A stretch of DNA of 64,000 nucleotides from Mastigias papua (GCA_964019165.1 OZ025284.1:879685-943684); one strand, 5' to 3'. Shown: positions 32,411-45,256, numbered from the stretch's first letter. The notes: generated from the sequence alone by a model not told the origin. Numbers and translations: made by a program.

Positions 32411-33276
32411 GGCCCAATTCAGCGTCTTACGTGCGGAAACGCAGTTATTGAGTACAAATCGAAATGTGACTGCCTTGGCCTGCGCTTAGATAATAGGCTG
32501 TCTTGGGATAGCCAAATAAAGAAAATATGTTTGTCTTTTAATGGCAAGATTAAAGCTCTGAAAAAGATCAGTTTTCTTCAAAAACATATCCTCGAAAGAA
32601 TTTACTTCAAAACAGTGCTTCCAAGTATGTTATATGGTATTATGGTTTGGCGGTTTGGGGATCTTGTAGTCCATCTCTGTTTAATAATCTTGAAGAAATA
32701 CACCAAAGAGCAGCAAAGCTCATTCGTGGGGGTTCATCCCAGCAAAACAATGGTGATATCCTAGCGGCAGCAAATTGGCAACCCTTACAGTTCTTCTACA
32801 AGGGGAGAATTTTATCACTGGCTCATGGTGCATACTTTGAGCACAACCAAGCGGAAATAAACCATCTCGTGGAGCGCAATCCCTCAAATTACAACCTGAG
32901 GAATACACACCGAGTTAAAGTCACCAGACCAAGGTCGGAGATTGGCAGATTAATGTTCAAACACAGAGCAGCATTAGCGTGGAACAGTTTACCAGAAGAT
33001 TTTAAAACTATTGGTAACACTAAAGCTTTTAAAGTAAAAATTAATTTAGATAAGTCGGTAATAAACAGTATCTAATTTGACAAGGATAGCTGTATGATTA
33101 ATAATAAGGATGATTACTTTTATTACTATTAGTTTGCCTTTTTAACATATGGACATTAAATAGACTTTACAAAATGATTCTAAGCCTTCTTACTTTTATT
33201 TGGAAATAATTACAGTCCTCTTTTTTTAGGAAGTTTTAGTTTTTAGCCGCAGGTCCACGTCTGCACTTAGTGTGGC
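32411..33276 (+). mobile_element. LINE fragment (RT C-terminal region), unit-1 specific
   Basis: The plus strand encodes LGLRLDNRLSWDSQIKKI, then after one frameshift near 32640, FNNLEEIHQRAAKLIRG, NWQPLQFFYKGRI and a terminal HRAALAWNSLPEDFK block with a stop at 33075. These are typical post-RT signatures of CR1/L2/jockey-type LINEs. About 200 bp of AT-rich 3' tail follows. The sequence diverges from unit 2 exactly at 32411, so the LINE lies at the left edge of the block inserted in unit 1. Confidence 0.8.
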
Positions 33277-34692
33277 CACAGAGTAGAGTTAGGCAGAAGG
33301 GTCACTCTGTGTCGGTTCCTTTGATGTTTTGCTGACACCAGTTCTCAGCGATTGACCTATGGAGATACGGCTGAACTTCTTAAACTCGATTTGAGAGCGA
33401 GGTTGTTGAGAAGGCGTATCGAAATGTTGAGCTTGAGAATGTTGCTGCGACAGAGCATAGAATTCAACGGTACAAAGATGGAACCCTGTTCTAATTTTGC
33501 TCATTGTAGAAAAAGGTATGTGTTTGCATTTTGTGTTTACCACCGGTTTCACCCAATATCAGGGCTCATCAGTGCAGCTAGATAAACTGATTACCGGCTG
33601 TAGACGGCGTAGACCGGATTTTGATTCTTCGATTCCATTTCGAAGAAATCAGTCCTTGCTCTTCACCGTTACCCTGACACTGGAGGCTTGAGAGGTAGTT
33701 TATGCTTGCCCATTGCACAACCCCAAGGCTAGCAGAGGGAAGAAGGCACCTCATGTCTTCTTTGTTAGATTCATTGACCTAACCTGCTACCCAAACATTG
33801 TACGCAAACCGTTCAGTGTTTTTCGTTATAATTTCTCTTGCATACGCAATTCCACATATTTTGGTGCATATGTAGTGAAACGTAAACATTGTATCATAGG
33901 CCACTTCTTGCTCAATGCCGGTATTCTTCTTTTAATTCATTCGCATTCACAACATCACACACCTGGGACATTACCGTGCGTCACTTCTGTCATCACACAC
34001 TTGGTCAATCCTATTCTGTTATTCTCTACGCAATCACCGCCACACGATTCCATTCAACAAACAACTAACCCTTCCTCTACGTAACTCGTGTTTACTTTGG
34101 GTTGTTCTCTGTTTATGTATATATCACTGTTATTTGTAATGTAAAGTTCAGTCAGAGTAGAGTCTGAGTACACTCAAGATCACTGTCTCCTCTCTCTGCC
34201 TCCGTGTTCTCTGCACGTTAAATAAGACTGTAACACCATGAAGATCAACAAACCAACGAGGGAAGTCACAGGACAAGCCATAATGATAGGAAACCATCGT
34301 TCCTATACGTATTCTCGACGCACACAATGAGTACTTAAAATGATACATAGTTTATGTGCAATTTCAACTGCCCGGATTGTTACCATCCGGCGAAAATCCA
34401 CCCTGCAAAGTTTGAGATGTGCATGTACAAGATGTTAGTTAGTTTTCATAGTTTTCTGAACATGTACAGATGCCTCTGCTACACTTTTCTTCGACATTTT
34501 CGAGAATTCAACGTTGAGAATCGAAGAAAAACACAAAAAACGATACAATTTCTCCTAGGCTTGCGGTCAAACGCCTTATAATTTTGCTGAAGCGCACTTG
34601 CTTAACCTCGCTTTCATTCACCTCCTTGCTCACACATGCGCGAACAAAACGGAACTAAACGGAGTGACCCTTCTGCCTAACTCTATTCTGTG
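33277..34692. mobile_element. Non-autonomous DNA transposon with terminal inverted repeats and target duplication
   Basis: The ends form terminal inverted repeats of about 31 bp with a single mismatch (CACAGAGTAGAGTTAGGCAG / CACAGAATAGAGTTAGGCAG) and weaker similarity further in. They are flanked by the direct repeat GTGTGGC at 33270-33276 and 34693-34699, which extends to 8 bp (GTGTGGCC) if the first C is shared. Length about 1.4 kb. The internal frames are short, with no transposase motifs. An 8-bp duplication and CA ends fit hAT- or P-like families; I cannot decide which. Confidence 0.8.
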
Positions 34693-34699
34693 GTGTGGC

Positions 34700-37600
34700 C
34701 TAATTTAGATGACCTGCGTAATCAAATGAATAATGTATGCAGAGGCGGATCGAGACCTTCTCAACATTCTCGTCCAGATTTTCGAATCTTACCAACCTGT
34801 CAACTCAAATCGAGTCTGATTTCTCAAGGTTGCTGACCCCCGTACCCACTGATATTTGCTGCACACTTGGTATACCTCAAGGAAGTGGTAACCTAGCAAT
34901 AGTGATTAAGTAATAAAATCGCTTGACAAGTGTCAATAATCCTGAAAGGTATCTAGGCAAGTTGCGACAGTTTACGTGTAGTTTCCATGCCAATTTGAGA
35001 AGTTCCTTCGCATCTTGAGAATGTGCTACGCAATTTTCTTACTGCGTGCGCATCGAAACAGTACTGATTTTTGTTCACTTGAGAAGGTAGATCTGCGCTG
35101 GTTAGACGAGGTCCAAAATACATAGCAACGGCTTTTTCTTGGTACTCTTTTTATATGAGGTAGGCCTGGACGATGTTAAAACTAACTCCTTGCGCGTCCT
35201 GAGGAGAAGGTTCACTGAGAATCTTGAGGATTCAGGGGGGGGGGTATACGTGACTGTTTGGAATTTGCCGTGTACCCTGGCATGTGAGTTATCTGTTGGA
35301 TGAAGTAGCTCAGAGCGGGAGAAAACTATTCTTCGTTAGCAATCTATGCGAAATAATTGAATTTTCAGAAGAAGTCAAGCAGCTGTTGACGAAGAGAGAT
35401 GTTGAACAAATTATGATGGTATATAGTGCTAGTATGCAGCTTTCTCTAGGTAAGTGTTGTCACACAAAATGGCTTGATCGCAAGAAGTAGTGGATAGTCA
35501 TACTTTGTCACAGGCATGCAGACAGATTCTCTACTCCCGGTCTATTGAGTAAATGTGGATAAAGGAGAAACTGCCCCCCCCCCTCCCGATAATGTATGGC
35601 TATATTTTTCCTTTTTGACTGTTTTATAGTCGTTCACGGCAGTCTGTATTCGCATATGCAATTATTGTTTACAAGATTGCTGGATGAATACGAGTCTGGC
35701 CGGTGTCAGTTGACGTTGGGTATAAACAAAGTGTCGGAGAGCGGAGGGTAAGGTCAGGCTAGGTTGTGTGTTAGAAATGCTATAGGTCCCTACTGAACAG
35801 ATATAAAGAAGATTCATCCTAACTTCCGCTTACACGATCACACTTATGTTTGTAGACGCTGTAGGGGTATGTACACAAACCGATTAGTGTTTCTTCGTTG
35901 TATTTATTTAGAGACAACCTTCGAGAGACGCTTGGTAGCTAATCTTTGATACAGGGGACCTTGTCGTAGCAGAAGCTCATAATAGTTCAGCTTTGATATA
36001 GAGACACTTGTTCTAACAGAATGACATAGTGGCTCGTGGGACTTTGTTTTGAATGCCATCAAAGTAGAAACCCATTTACTTCGCACAGTTGCTGGCAATG
36101 TTGTCATGTCAATTATTTCTTTATGTTAAGAACTCTTCTCTGGGATATCAATTGGAATTCTGGAACATGGGTGATTCCTAAGTGTGGGGTTCCAGCTGTA
36201 GATAGGGCAGTGATGCCTTGTCAAAAACTAAATTTCCTAACAATAGTTTTTATTGAAGTAGAGGTTAGTTTTGATTCTGTAAGTAAAGTGCTTTTGAAAT
36301 TTCAATAGTCCTTGATCTTTCAGGCATAATTATCAAAACTATGATAATTGTTTGGGTGTGGTATTTGGGTGTGGTATTTGGGTGTGGCTTTATATTTTGA
36401 ACCTTTGAGAATGTCAGAAAATGTGCTGGATCCGCCCCTGAAATTTGTCAGGTAAAAGGATGGAGCCAATTTGTTTGGTTATTGACATTAGCTAGTGTTA
36501 CTGGTATTGCCTCACACCCTCTGTATCCAGAAACTGGATGTATTGCATTTGGAAAGTTTGCTGTCAAATTGTTAAATGTTGTAGTTAAGTCTCAAACAAT
36601 CCAGAAGCTGCACATTCCCACATCCATTTGTTATGGTTGCACTATGCTGGGTCTCTAAATGTTGTCAATCCTTCATTTCAACTAGATTACATTGTACCAG
36701 TATTTTTTGCAATAGTTTGTGACCTGGTCTTAGTAAAGGTTCGTGCTTGAAAGTAGAGAAAATTCAATCTCTTCTAATGCAGAATTAAAAGTCACAAATT
36801 TGAAGAACAAGGTTTCTTCACCCTTTATGTCTTCTAGCTTGAAGGTAGGCAAGATCTGTTTTCCTGTTACAACACAATCAAAATCTCTACTTGATGAAAA
36901 AGGTAATGGATGAAGTTTCCCTTCCTTTCTGTCTGATCATAGGCCTGAAAAAATGTTTGAGAACCCTTAAACAAATACTAATGACATAGGTTGTGTTTTT
37001 GACAAAACAGCACCTCTGAGCAGATAGTTGAAAATATGAAATTTGCAGCAATATCTTGAGCAGTATTTTATGGGAAAAAGGGGAGTTTTCCTTTTTTGAG
37101 TTGAAGATTATAAATGGCTTCAATACTCTGAATTCCTTCATGGTGCCTTCTGCTTGCCTTGTGCAATGTTTGGTCACCAGACTGGTGTCAATTCATCTAA
37201 AGTAGACAAACCAATTGTATGTCCTTTCATAGACTGGTCCTATGCAGTATCAAGGTTCCAAATGTACATCAAGTCAAGCAACCATCAAACTACATTATGA
37301 ACCATGCAAACTTTCTTTCATGTGAAATTAATTTCAGTAGACATAATCCATAACAAAGTATCAAATGACACTATCTGCAAGAATAAATTGAAGTTATGTC
37401 CCATCATTAAAACTGTTCTCTATTTTTTGCAAGACAAAATATACCATTGTGTGGTCACAGGGATGATTCCAAATACTATGAGATGATAGGCACTGGAAGC
37501 TTTCAAACTCTCCTTTATTTCAGAGTTGAAAGTAGTGATGCAATTCTTAAAGAACACTTTGATACTTCCCAAAAAATGTCACTTAAGGATCAAATGCTAT

Positions 37601-38052
37601 CCAGGATCATATATCTTGCTGTGCTGGAGTAGTGAATAAAATAATAGTTTCTGAAATAAAACTTTCCAAACTCTTCTCCATACTCTCTGATGAAGTCACA
37701 ATCTGCTCAAATAAAAAGCAAATTCCTGTTGTTTTCAGCACTATCTGATAAGATTATAGATTGTGTAGTGAATAGGTATCACTTAGATAGTCAAAACTGT
37801 TGGTACCAATGTTGTGATGAACCTGGCAATGTGGCAGGGGAAAGATTCTAATGTCTCATCTGGAATTCTTCAAATAAATTCCCTTGCTATTTATACCTAT
37901 TTGACATTTTGGTTAAATACATACTGCATTCCTTCAGTGGAAATTAAAGAGATTGCTAATAGTTGCTTATAAGATAAATGTTTCTATTGCGCATGCGTCA
38001 CTTATGAGCCACGCCCTTTTGTAAGGTAGTCAGATTTTTCCCTAGATCCGCA
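34700..38052 (+). mobile_element. Decayed hAT-type element(s)
   Basis: Three hAT-like end sequences built on a GGCGGATC core occur here: 34744 (CAGAGGCGGATCGAG), the right-facing end at about 36441 (CTGGATCCGCCCCTG) and the right-facing end at about 38052 (CTAGATCCGCACCTG). The last one abuts sequence shared with unit 2. This suggests two nested or adjacent elements. Clear 8-bp target duplications are not preserved. The transposase remnant is listed separately. Confidence 0.6.
37085..37960 (+). pseudogene. hAT transposase remnant, ZMYM1/TTF-type
   Basis: Across stops and frameshifts the plus strand encodes KWLQYSEFLHGAFCLPCAMFG-like sequence (TTF-type zinc finger: W...YS...AFC.PC..FG). Then follows a helix-rich part, GHRDDSKYYEMIGTGSFQTL and RVESSDAILKEHF, then IKLSKLFSILSDEVT (the catalytic first-Asp region, pattern 'F-S-I/V-L-x-D-E-T'), ending in decayed sequence. 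These blocks occur in this order in animal ZMYM1-like/hAT transposases. No continuous ORF; inactive. Confidence 0.7.
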
Positions 38053-38979
38053 CCTGCTGTATCATTGTACGAATTCCTTAGCAAAATGCTTATCTACCAA
38101 CATTTGAAAGACAGCGTATAAAGATGGAGGAATGGAATACAATTCCCTATACTCGATGGAAGACGCAACTAAAATCTTGCTTTTGTCAAAGTCAGGAAAA
38201 CTTACACGATTTCATAAACAGATAAATTAATACCATTAAAATCTGACGTGCAGAGTAAGGCTTTCACTTTGAAGAAATGATAAATAAATTAGTCTGTTGC
38301 AGGGCAGTTTGCCAGCTCTTTAACCGAACGTCAAAAACATGATTAGCCGAGAACAACGAAAGCCCATGGGTTTTAGGATGCACCAAACTATTTAATCGAT
38401 ACCTATAGCATCAAACTGAAAGATTTTATAAATACATTGTTGAAAGCAATACGAAATCAGAAAAAGTCAAAGACGGTAGTTAGGGATCATGGACATGGCA
38501 TTAGCCTAACCTCAAAGACTTTATGTACTTCATGCTTATGAGTGAGTTTTTACTTGAGTGCAGGCCTCTAATCTACATGTTTGAGTTGTTGCTTAGGAGC
38601 AATTTCATAGCACCTTTGTCTCGACAGTACATGTTGGGACAGTATGTTGGACCAAGAGCGCTAATCCCGTCAGTTGAAGGCAAGGTACGCATTGCAAGAG
38701 CAATTGCTTAAGCCACACAACAGATCAAAAATCGTCTCGATCGGTTAAAAAGCATTAATCTATGAACTTTTAAAGGTCATCGTTCAAATGTACTTACAAT
38801 TACTAGCGTACTCACTGCTTCACCACCTGTTGTACAAATGAAAACTTGAGTAGGCGTGTGCTCACTGAAATTTCGCATTCAACCACAGAACATACGTATT
38901 ACAACAGCAGCAACTGGCAGCAACAGCATCTGATTACTTGCTGTTTGCGGTTTTTTCTCACTTGTTCTCTGCAAATACC

Positions 38980-40007
38980 ATGGAAGTCTGTGTCGATAAT
39001 GTCCTATCTGCAGTTGAAGCAGAGAAAGGAGGTCATATTTCATACTTGTGTAACCTTTCTTCATCATTTTCGCTATTTATCGTTCAACACTAATCCATAG
39101 TCTGTAAGAGAAAATTCTTTGAATTGCTTCCAGGAAATTACGTCATAGATGACAATCTCTAACATAGCCTACCATGCAAGCTTTGGTTCTGATTATAACA
39201 CTGAACTTAAACAAATTCTCTGTATTTTAAATCGGTTGAATATAATGAACTGAATCATCATCGTTATTTTTAGGGGCAAGCAGAATAGAACTTTGCAGTA
39301 ATCTAGCTGAAGGAGGTACAACTCCAAGCTTAGGTATGCATTGCAAACTTTTAGAACTTCTTAGCTTTACCATTGGCTTGTGATGAAAGTTTAACAATTG
39401 TTGATGTCATCTTTCAAAGTTCAGTTTCCCCAGGAGTGGCCTAAATTCTCATGGTTTACCAGGAAATGCTGCATTTTTACCAGCTATCACAAAATACACC
39501 AAAATGAAATGGAAAATGGCATTAATGATAAGTCACTCTTAGTTCAAAGTTATGAATAAATCATTGGCTTCTTTTGTGTTCATGAGTGAACCGTGTTTAA
39601 CATCTATGAATTGTAACTAGAATTTTGATGTCATAATGTTTTTATGAATTTCTATCTTCCTAAGGAGTTTTTTTAGTCATCAAAAGAAAACTGAAGATTC
39701 CTGTATTTGTAATGATCAGGCCAAGAGGAGGTGACTTTCTGTACAGTGATGAAGAATTTGAAGTAATGAAAATGGAGATTGAAATATTTAAGAAACATGG
39801 AGCTAGCGGTTTTGTATTTGGAATCTTATCAATGTATGCATCAATATATTTCTGCTTTTATATTGCAAATCCATGACATTTACCCTTTGTTATTCCAACT
39901 TGAGTCCTGAAAAGTCTACACACTAAATACTTCCAATAATAATACTGGAAATTATTTTATTTACAGGGATGGAAGAATTGATATTGTTAGATCCAAATGC
40001 TTAAGAG
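38980..40007 (+). pseudogene. Truncated CutC homologue, exons 1-4 only
   Basis: Exons 38980-39031, 39274-39333, 39665-39833 and 39967-40007, all with intact GT/AG borders and open phase, giving about 107 codons (MEVCVDNVLSAVEAEKGG ... GILSMDGRIDIVRSKCLR). The sequence is essentially identical to exons 1-4 of the complete gene at 57996-61515. Exons 5-8 are absent because the duplication broke inside intron 4; the BEL/Pao insertion at 40147 came into what remained of that intron. The barrel would be less than half complete, so the product cannot be a normal CutC. The exon 4 donor is intact, so chimeric splicing is possible. Confidence 0.87.
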
Positions 40008-40034
40008 GTACTATTGTAAATAGTTTTGTTTTAC

Positions 40035-40035
<1 letters not shown>

Positions 40036-40131
<96 letters not shown>

Positions 40132-40146
40132 AACATAAACATATAC
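40036..40146. repeat. (ACATAT)n microsatellite
   Basis: Hexanucleotide array in truncated CutC intron 4. It is the target of the BEL/Pao insertion and corresponds to 59038-59085 in unit 2. Confidence 0.95.
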
Positions 40147-40499
40147 TGATTCCGAGGCGAATCAAAATATCAATGCAAGCTAACTATAGCTTACATGAGC
40201 CTAAGTAATTCTACACTTGATGTGTAGCCTTCTGCCTAACCTATGTTCGTGCCTGTATTTATACTAACGGTATCGATTAATTTAAGTATCATTACATCAT
40301 AACTAAAACTAAATAAGCTATTACGTAACCGTTCGAAGTTCCAAATAGTCCCATTACTTCCTACGCTATCTTAAGCCCCAAACAGAAACGTCATAATCCC
40401 TTTGTTTGTATTGTCAACAAATAGCAATCCGTAGGTGTTTCTCAGCATCCTTCCGTTTTGCTGTGTAATCAAAGTTATTTTAGAAAATACGTCAGCTCA
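40147..40499 (-). repeat. 3' LTR of the BEL/Pao element
   Basis: 353 bp, near identical to 46272-46616. It carries 8 extra bases in the stretch after CCAAATAGTCCCAT and one substitution (GTATTTATAC against GTAGTTATAC). Confidence 0.96.
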
Positions 40500-40513
40500 T
40501 CCTCCTCCTCCTC
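40500..40513 (-). other. Polypurine tract of the BEL/Pao element
   Basis: The minus strand reads GAGGAGGAGGAGGA immediately before the 3' LTR, the expected plus-strand primer position. Confidence 0.85.
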
Positions 40514-40528
40514 GATGTACTTGGAAGT

Positions 40529-43500
40529 TCATCGACAACACTTGGTCTCTATCTTCTCGTTATCCTTTCCTTCACATTCCAATGGACAAATTTTGGTTAT
40601 TGGTCTTGTTAATGTGCTCTTTCCAACCAAAAGCTTTACCACTCGGACTATCCCATCCTTTCCTGGGTATGTTTCAGTTACCTTTCCAAGCGGCCATTCC
40701 CCACGTTTAGAATCAGGTGAAATCACTAGGACTACATCACCGACACTCACGTTTCGCTGTTCTTTGAACCATTTTTTGCGTGCATTGAGATTTGGCAACC
40801 ATTCTTGCATCCAGCGTCTCCAAAAGTGTCGAACCAACTCCTGAACTCGTCTCCATCTTTTCTTTGGGTTGAATTGCTCCTCATCAACACTCTCTGGTGC
40901 AAATTCTCCGCCAGCCTGTCCATGCAAAAAGTGATTGGGTGTCAGAGGTGCATCATCCTTTGGATCAGCAGACTGGTATATGAGCGGTCTTGAGTTAATT
41001 AGTGACTCTGCACCTGTGAACGCCGTCATGAGTTCTTCATCTGTTACATCTGAGTTGTTGAGAATAGCATAAATCGCTCGCTTTGCTGATTTTATCATAA
41101 CTTCATGGACTCCACCAAAGTGAGGTGCTAGTGGAGGCATGAAATTCCATGTGATGCCTTTATTTGCTGTAGACTGCCTAATCTTGTTTTGATCCAGGTT
41201 TCTTACAAGCTCCTCAAGTTCTTTTTTGGCGCCAACAAAATTTGTCCCATTATCAGATAACATCTCTTGAGGGATTCCTCTACGATTTACCATGCGATAG
41301 AATGCATTTAAGAATGAATCAGAATCCAATGCAAAGGCCATTTCTAAATGAACAGCTCGAGATGTTAAACAAGTAAACAGACACAGGTAGCACTTTTCTC
41401 TTCTTTTTCCTCTTCCTTGGATGGTATGGAAGGGGCCACCATAATCTACAGATGCTCTGGCAAATGCACGAAGAGGCAATTTCAACCTGGATCTTGGTAG
41501 AGGAGCCATTACTTGAGTGCTTGCTTTTGATCGTCTCCTACGACAGTCATAGCATTGTCCTTCCCATTCCCATATTTATTCTCTTCCATGCATTACCCAG
41601 TACCTGCTAGATAACATAGCCAGTGTTTGATTTGTGCCAGCTGAGTGGTTGCCTCTCTCATGATAATGCTTCACTATGAGCTTAGTGATCCAACTTTTCC
41701 TTGGTAGTATCACTGGGTATCTAGTATCATATGGCAAATGCTCTGCGTACTGTAATCTGCCATTACACCTCAGTAACCCATCATCATCTAGGCATGGCTT
41801 CAAGTTGAGTACCTTACTTGTGTTTGGTAGTGGCTTGAGTGATGCAACAGCTCTATATTCTTCCGGAAAATGCTCCCTCTGATCATGCTTTATCAATTGG
41901 ACTTCTGCCTCTGTTATCTCTTCAGGTAATAGTTCCCCAGTGACTCTCTTTTCTTTTGGTAGAAAGCAATTGCTGATAAAGCGGTATATCCATGCTAAGA
42001 TTCTCTTTAATTTTGTCCAACTTGAAAATCTCTTCGGATCTAATCTCAAAGAGGCATCTTTCTGCAGTGTGAGGAGAGTCTGACTTTCACTCTCAGCATA
42101 TAACTCTTGCCTCTTACGCAGCTCTTTAGTAGGTTCTTGCTTCTTCAACTCTTTTTCTGGCCATTCTGTCTCACTGCCTTTCAAGAACTCTGGTCCTTTC
42201 CACCATCTAATTTCATTGCATAGCCCATCAGCCGTTAAGCCCCGTGTCATGTGATCTGCCGGATTATCTTTTGTAGGGACATACCTCCATTGACTTGGAT
42301 TTGTTTGATCGTGTATCTCACCAACTCTGTTTGCAACAAATGGCTTGAATCTTCTACTTTGATTTTGAATCCACCACAGAACATCCATGCTATCTAACCA
42401 AAATGTGACCTGCTTCATATCTACCTTGTATGAACTTGAAATTACCTTCCCCAATTTCAATGCAATCTGTGCACCCAGGAGCTCTAGACGTGGCATACTT
42501 GTAGCAACTAATGGTGCAACTCTTGACTTGGATCCAACAATCCTGACGGAAATTCCACCATCTTCATATTCGCACCTTGCATATGTCACTGCTCCATATG
42601 CCATTTCTGATGCATCTGCGAAGACATGCAATGAAAACCTTGTTGCTTTACCAGAAAACTGAATACATCCTGGGACTCTAACGCTCGCCAATCGATCCAA
42701 CTCCTCAAACCATTTGACCGCTTTGACATTTTCTTGATCACGAAGGGTGTCATCCCAGTCAATACCACTGGTCCAGATTTGCTGTAGTAGCATCTTTGCA
42801 CGAACCACATACGGAGCCAGAAACCCAAGTGGGTCAAATAACGATGCAATTTTCTTCAAGAACATTCTTTTTGTCAGCTTAGTATAATCCATAGTGGCAT
42901 TGTATCTATAGGTGAAGATGTCTTCTTTAGCATTCCAGAGCATTCCAAGAGTCTTGGTTGATGGTAAGTCACTCTTGTCAAGGTCAACTTCTTGCGCTCT
43001 ATCTTCTATGGGTATGTTTTTCATCACAAAATTTGAATTTGACAACCATTTTCTTGCATGCATACCTGCCTTGCTCCATACTGTAGAAAGCTCTTGATGA
43101 AGTTGTACAGCTACTTCTTCATCAGGAACAGAATCAATGCTGTCGTCCATGTACGTTGACTTTAATATTGTTTCAGCTGCTAATGGAAACTGAGCTGCAT
43201 TCCTTCTTGCATTTTCCTGTGCTACATATTGGGCTGCAAATGGCGAAAAGTTGACACCAAACACAACTCTATTGAATTCGTAAATTTCAGGTGTTGCTTG
43301 TAGGTTTAAGTCTCTCCACAGAAATCGAAGGTAGCGCCTGTCTTCTTCTGCAATGCTGATTTGTAGGTACATCTCTGCAATGTCACATACAACTGCTATT
43401 GGATGTCGTCGAAAACGTAGAAGTACCTCAAACAAATCCTGCTGTAACTTTGGTCCTTGGTGTATTATGTCATTCAGTGCAATGTCATTTTGTTTTGCTG

Positions 43501-45256
43501 ATGCATCGAAGACAATTCTGGTCTTTGTAGTGGCTTTGTCTTTGCGTATAACTGGAAAATGTGGCAGATACCATCCCATTTCCTGCTCATTGGCATCCCC
43601 AATCTTTCGAATGTAGCCCTTTTCCTTATACTGATGAATGACTTCCGAGTAGCTACTTGCTATGGCAGGATCTTTCATTAGTCTTTTTTCCGTGTTCTTT
43701 AATCGATTTAGTGCCATTTGGTGATTGCTTGGTAATTTGGTTGGAGTATCTTTCCATGGCAAGCAGACTTTGTATCTTCCTTCCTTGTAAACCAATGACT
43801 CTTCTAACAACTTCATTGCAGTCTTTTCCTCCATGCTCATTTGACATTCCTCCTTGTTCCGCACTTTCTCTATCTCCCAAAATCGATGTAACATTTCATT
43901 GGTATCCTCTTGATAACTTTTCTGTACAGGTTTTATGAAATACGTATGTACCAACCTCGACTGATATGTCCTACTGTCACCTTCAGGATTTCCAATACAT
44001 GTCCAGCCAAGTGGTGTTAATCTTGCCACTGGTTCCCCTGCACCTCCTCTAATATCTTGGCATGAAAAGTGAAGATCTGCATAGTCAATCCCAATTAGAA
44101 TGTCGATGATTGGCTTTGGTCCAACTCTAGGAAACTTGATGTCCTTTAGGTGACTCCATTTATCTTTCTGCCTTTGCCAGTTAACTACTCGAAGATTACC
44201 AGTTATTTTGTTGGCAGTAAATGCTGAAATCTTTGTATCAACTCTCCCATCCAGACTTTCTAACCCAAATTCCACAGGCATTGTTTCAAAGGTGTCAGAT
44301 TGATTATTCAGGACACTGACTGTTACCTGCCTAGTTTCTCCTTGAAGGCCCAGCTCTGCAGCTACATCACTGTTTAGATATGTCTTTGTACTGCCATCGT
44401 CAAGCAATGCATTCACCACCATTTGCTTTTTTCCATGTTTCAAAACAACAGCCACAGTTCTCAGGGGTATGTGATTGTCACTTTCTATCACTGTCTTTCC
44501 CCTTGTAGCAGTTGTCATAGCCACGTGATGCTTAGCTGCTGTCTTTTCATAAGAGTCATCAGTTCTGGTCTTCTCCTCCTCCATGCCAGACTTGGTTGAC
44601 TCGGCACCATACTCTTTCTGAGCAACATTTGTTTTCCAACCTCTATCATTGTTGTTTTCAGCAGAACCTCCATGTAGAAGTCTGTTATGTGTATCACGGC
44701 ATCCATCAATACCACAAATTCTTGTCCTTGTGCAGGTTTGGCCAAGATGACCTCCACCAAGACAACGGTAGCACAACTTGAATAATTTTGCTCTCTGCCA
44801 CCTTTGATCAATACCCATATCCTTGAAGCTCTGGCATCTCCAAATTGGATGATTGTGGTTGCACACAGGACATACCACTCCCCTGCTGCTTTGATCGCTT
44901 TTGGTGCTTCCTACAACATTTGAATTGCCTTTGCTGTTTTTTCCAAAGTAAGTTTGATGAATGCCTTTCTTCTTGTAGCTTCCACCTGGAGCCAGTCCAT
45001 GTAGTGTCTCTGAAGCCAAGGTTTGGAATTCTGCTTCTTGAATGGCCCATTCATGTAAAGCTTCAACCCCTTCTTGCTTTTGGTGCTCATGGACCCATCT
45101 GTGAAACTGTGCAACCATAGATTCTGTCATTTTCTGTTGCAGTTTAATGTACAATGACCCATGCCCCAACTCCTGTCCTTCCAGCTTCCTTAAAGTTGAT
45201 GATTGCAACATCCAATATGTCGGCAAATTTCTCCACGTCTTTGCATTGACCTTCAC
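40529..45256 (-). pseudogene. pol: BEL/Pao pol, interrupted by one in-frame stop
   Basis: The first part (45256-41576, 1226 codons as an open frame) carries the CCHC-like knuckles of BEL gag-pol (Cys129 onward), an aspartic-protease-like LLDDGST at about 284-290, RT with YMDD at about 702-705, RNase H with VFADAS at about 878, and the His pair of the integrase zinc finger near the end. A TAA at 41578-41576 interrupts the zinc finger. The same frame continues through a CYDC pair into the second open part (41509-40529, 326 codons), which has the integrase core (ASVDYGGPF, SDNGTNF) and the BEL-type C-terminal domain (LTPNHFLHG). The first part is in a different frame from gag. One stop makes a full-length product unlikely from this copy. 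Confidence 0.93.

Larger units (their letters stand above)
31591..38979. promoter_or_regulatory. Divergent intergenic region between SSUH2 copy 1 and truncated CutC copy
   Basis: The start codons of SSUH2 (minus) and CutC (plus) face away from each other. In unit 2 the gap is 1916 bp (56080-57995); here it is expanded to 7.4 kb by transposon debris. It must hold both promoters, but I cannot point to a specific core element. The expansion may weaken any shared regulation of this pair. Confidence 0.5.

Noticed and set aside
34700..38052. One single intact hAT element spanning the whole region
   Set aside because: The three end-like sequences do not pair cleanly and the flanking 8-mers do not match as a target duplication, so nested or truncated elements fit better.
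41576..41578. Two separate genes, pol and a stand-alone integrase
   Set aside because: The 22 codons between the stop and the next Met are in the same frame and carry the expected Cys pair, so this is one pol with a nonsense codon.
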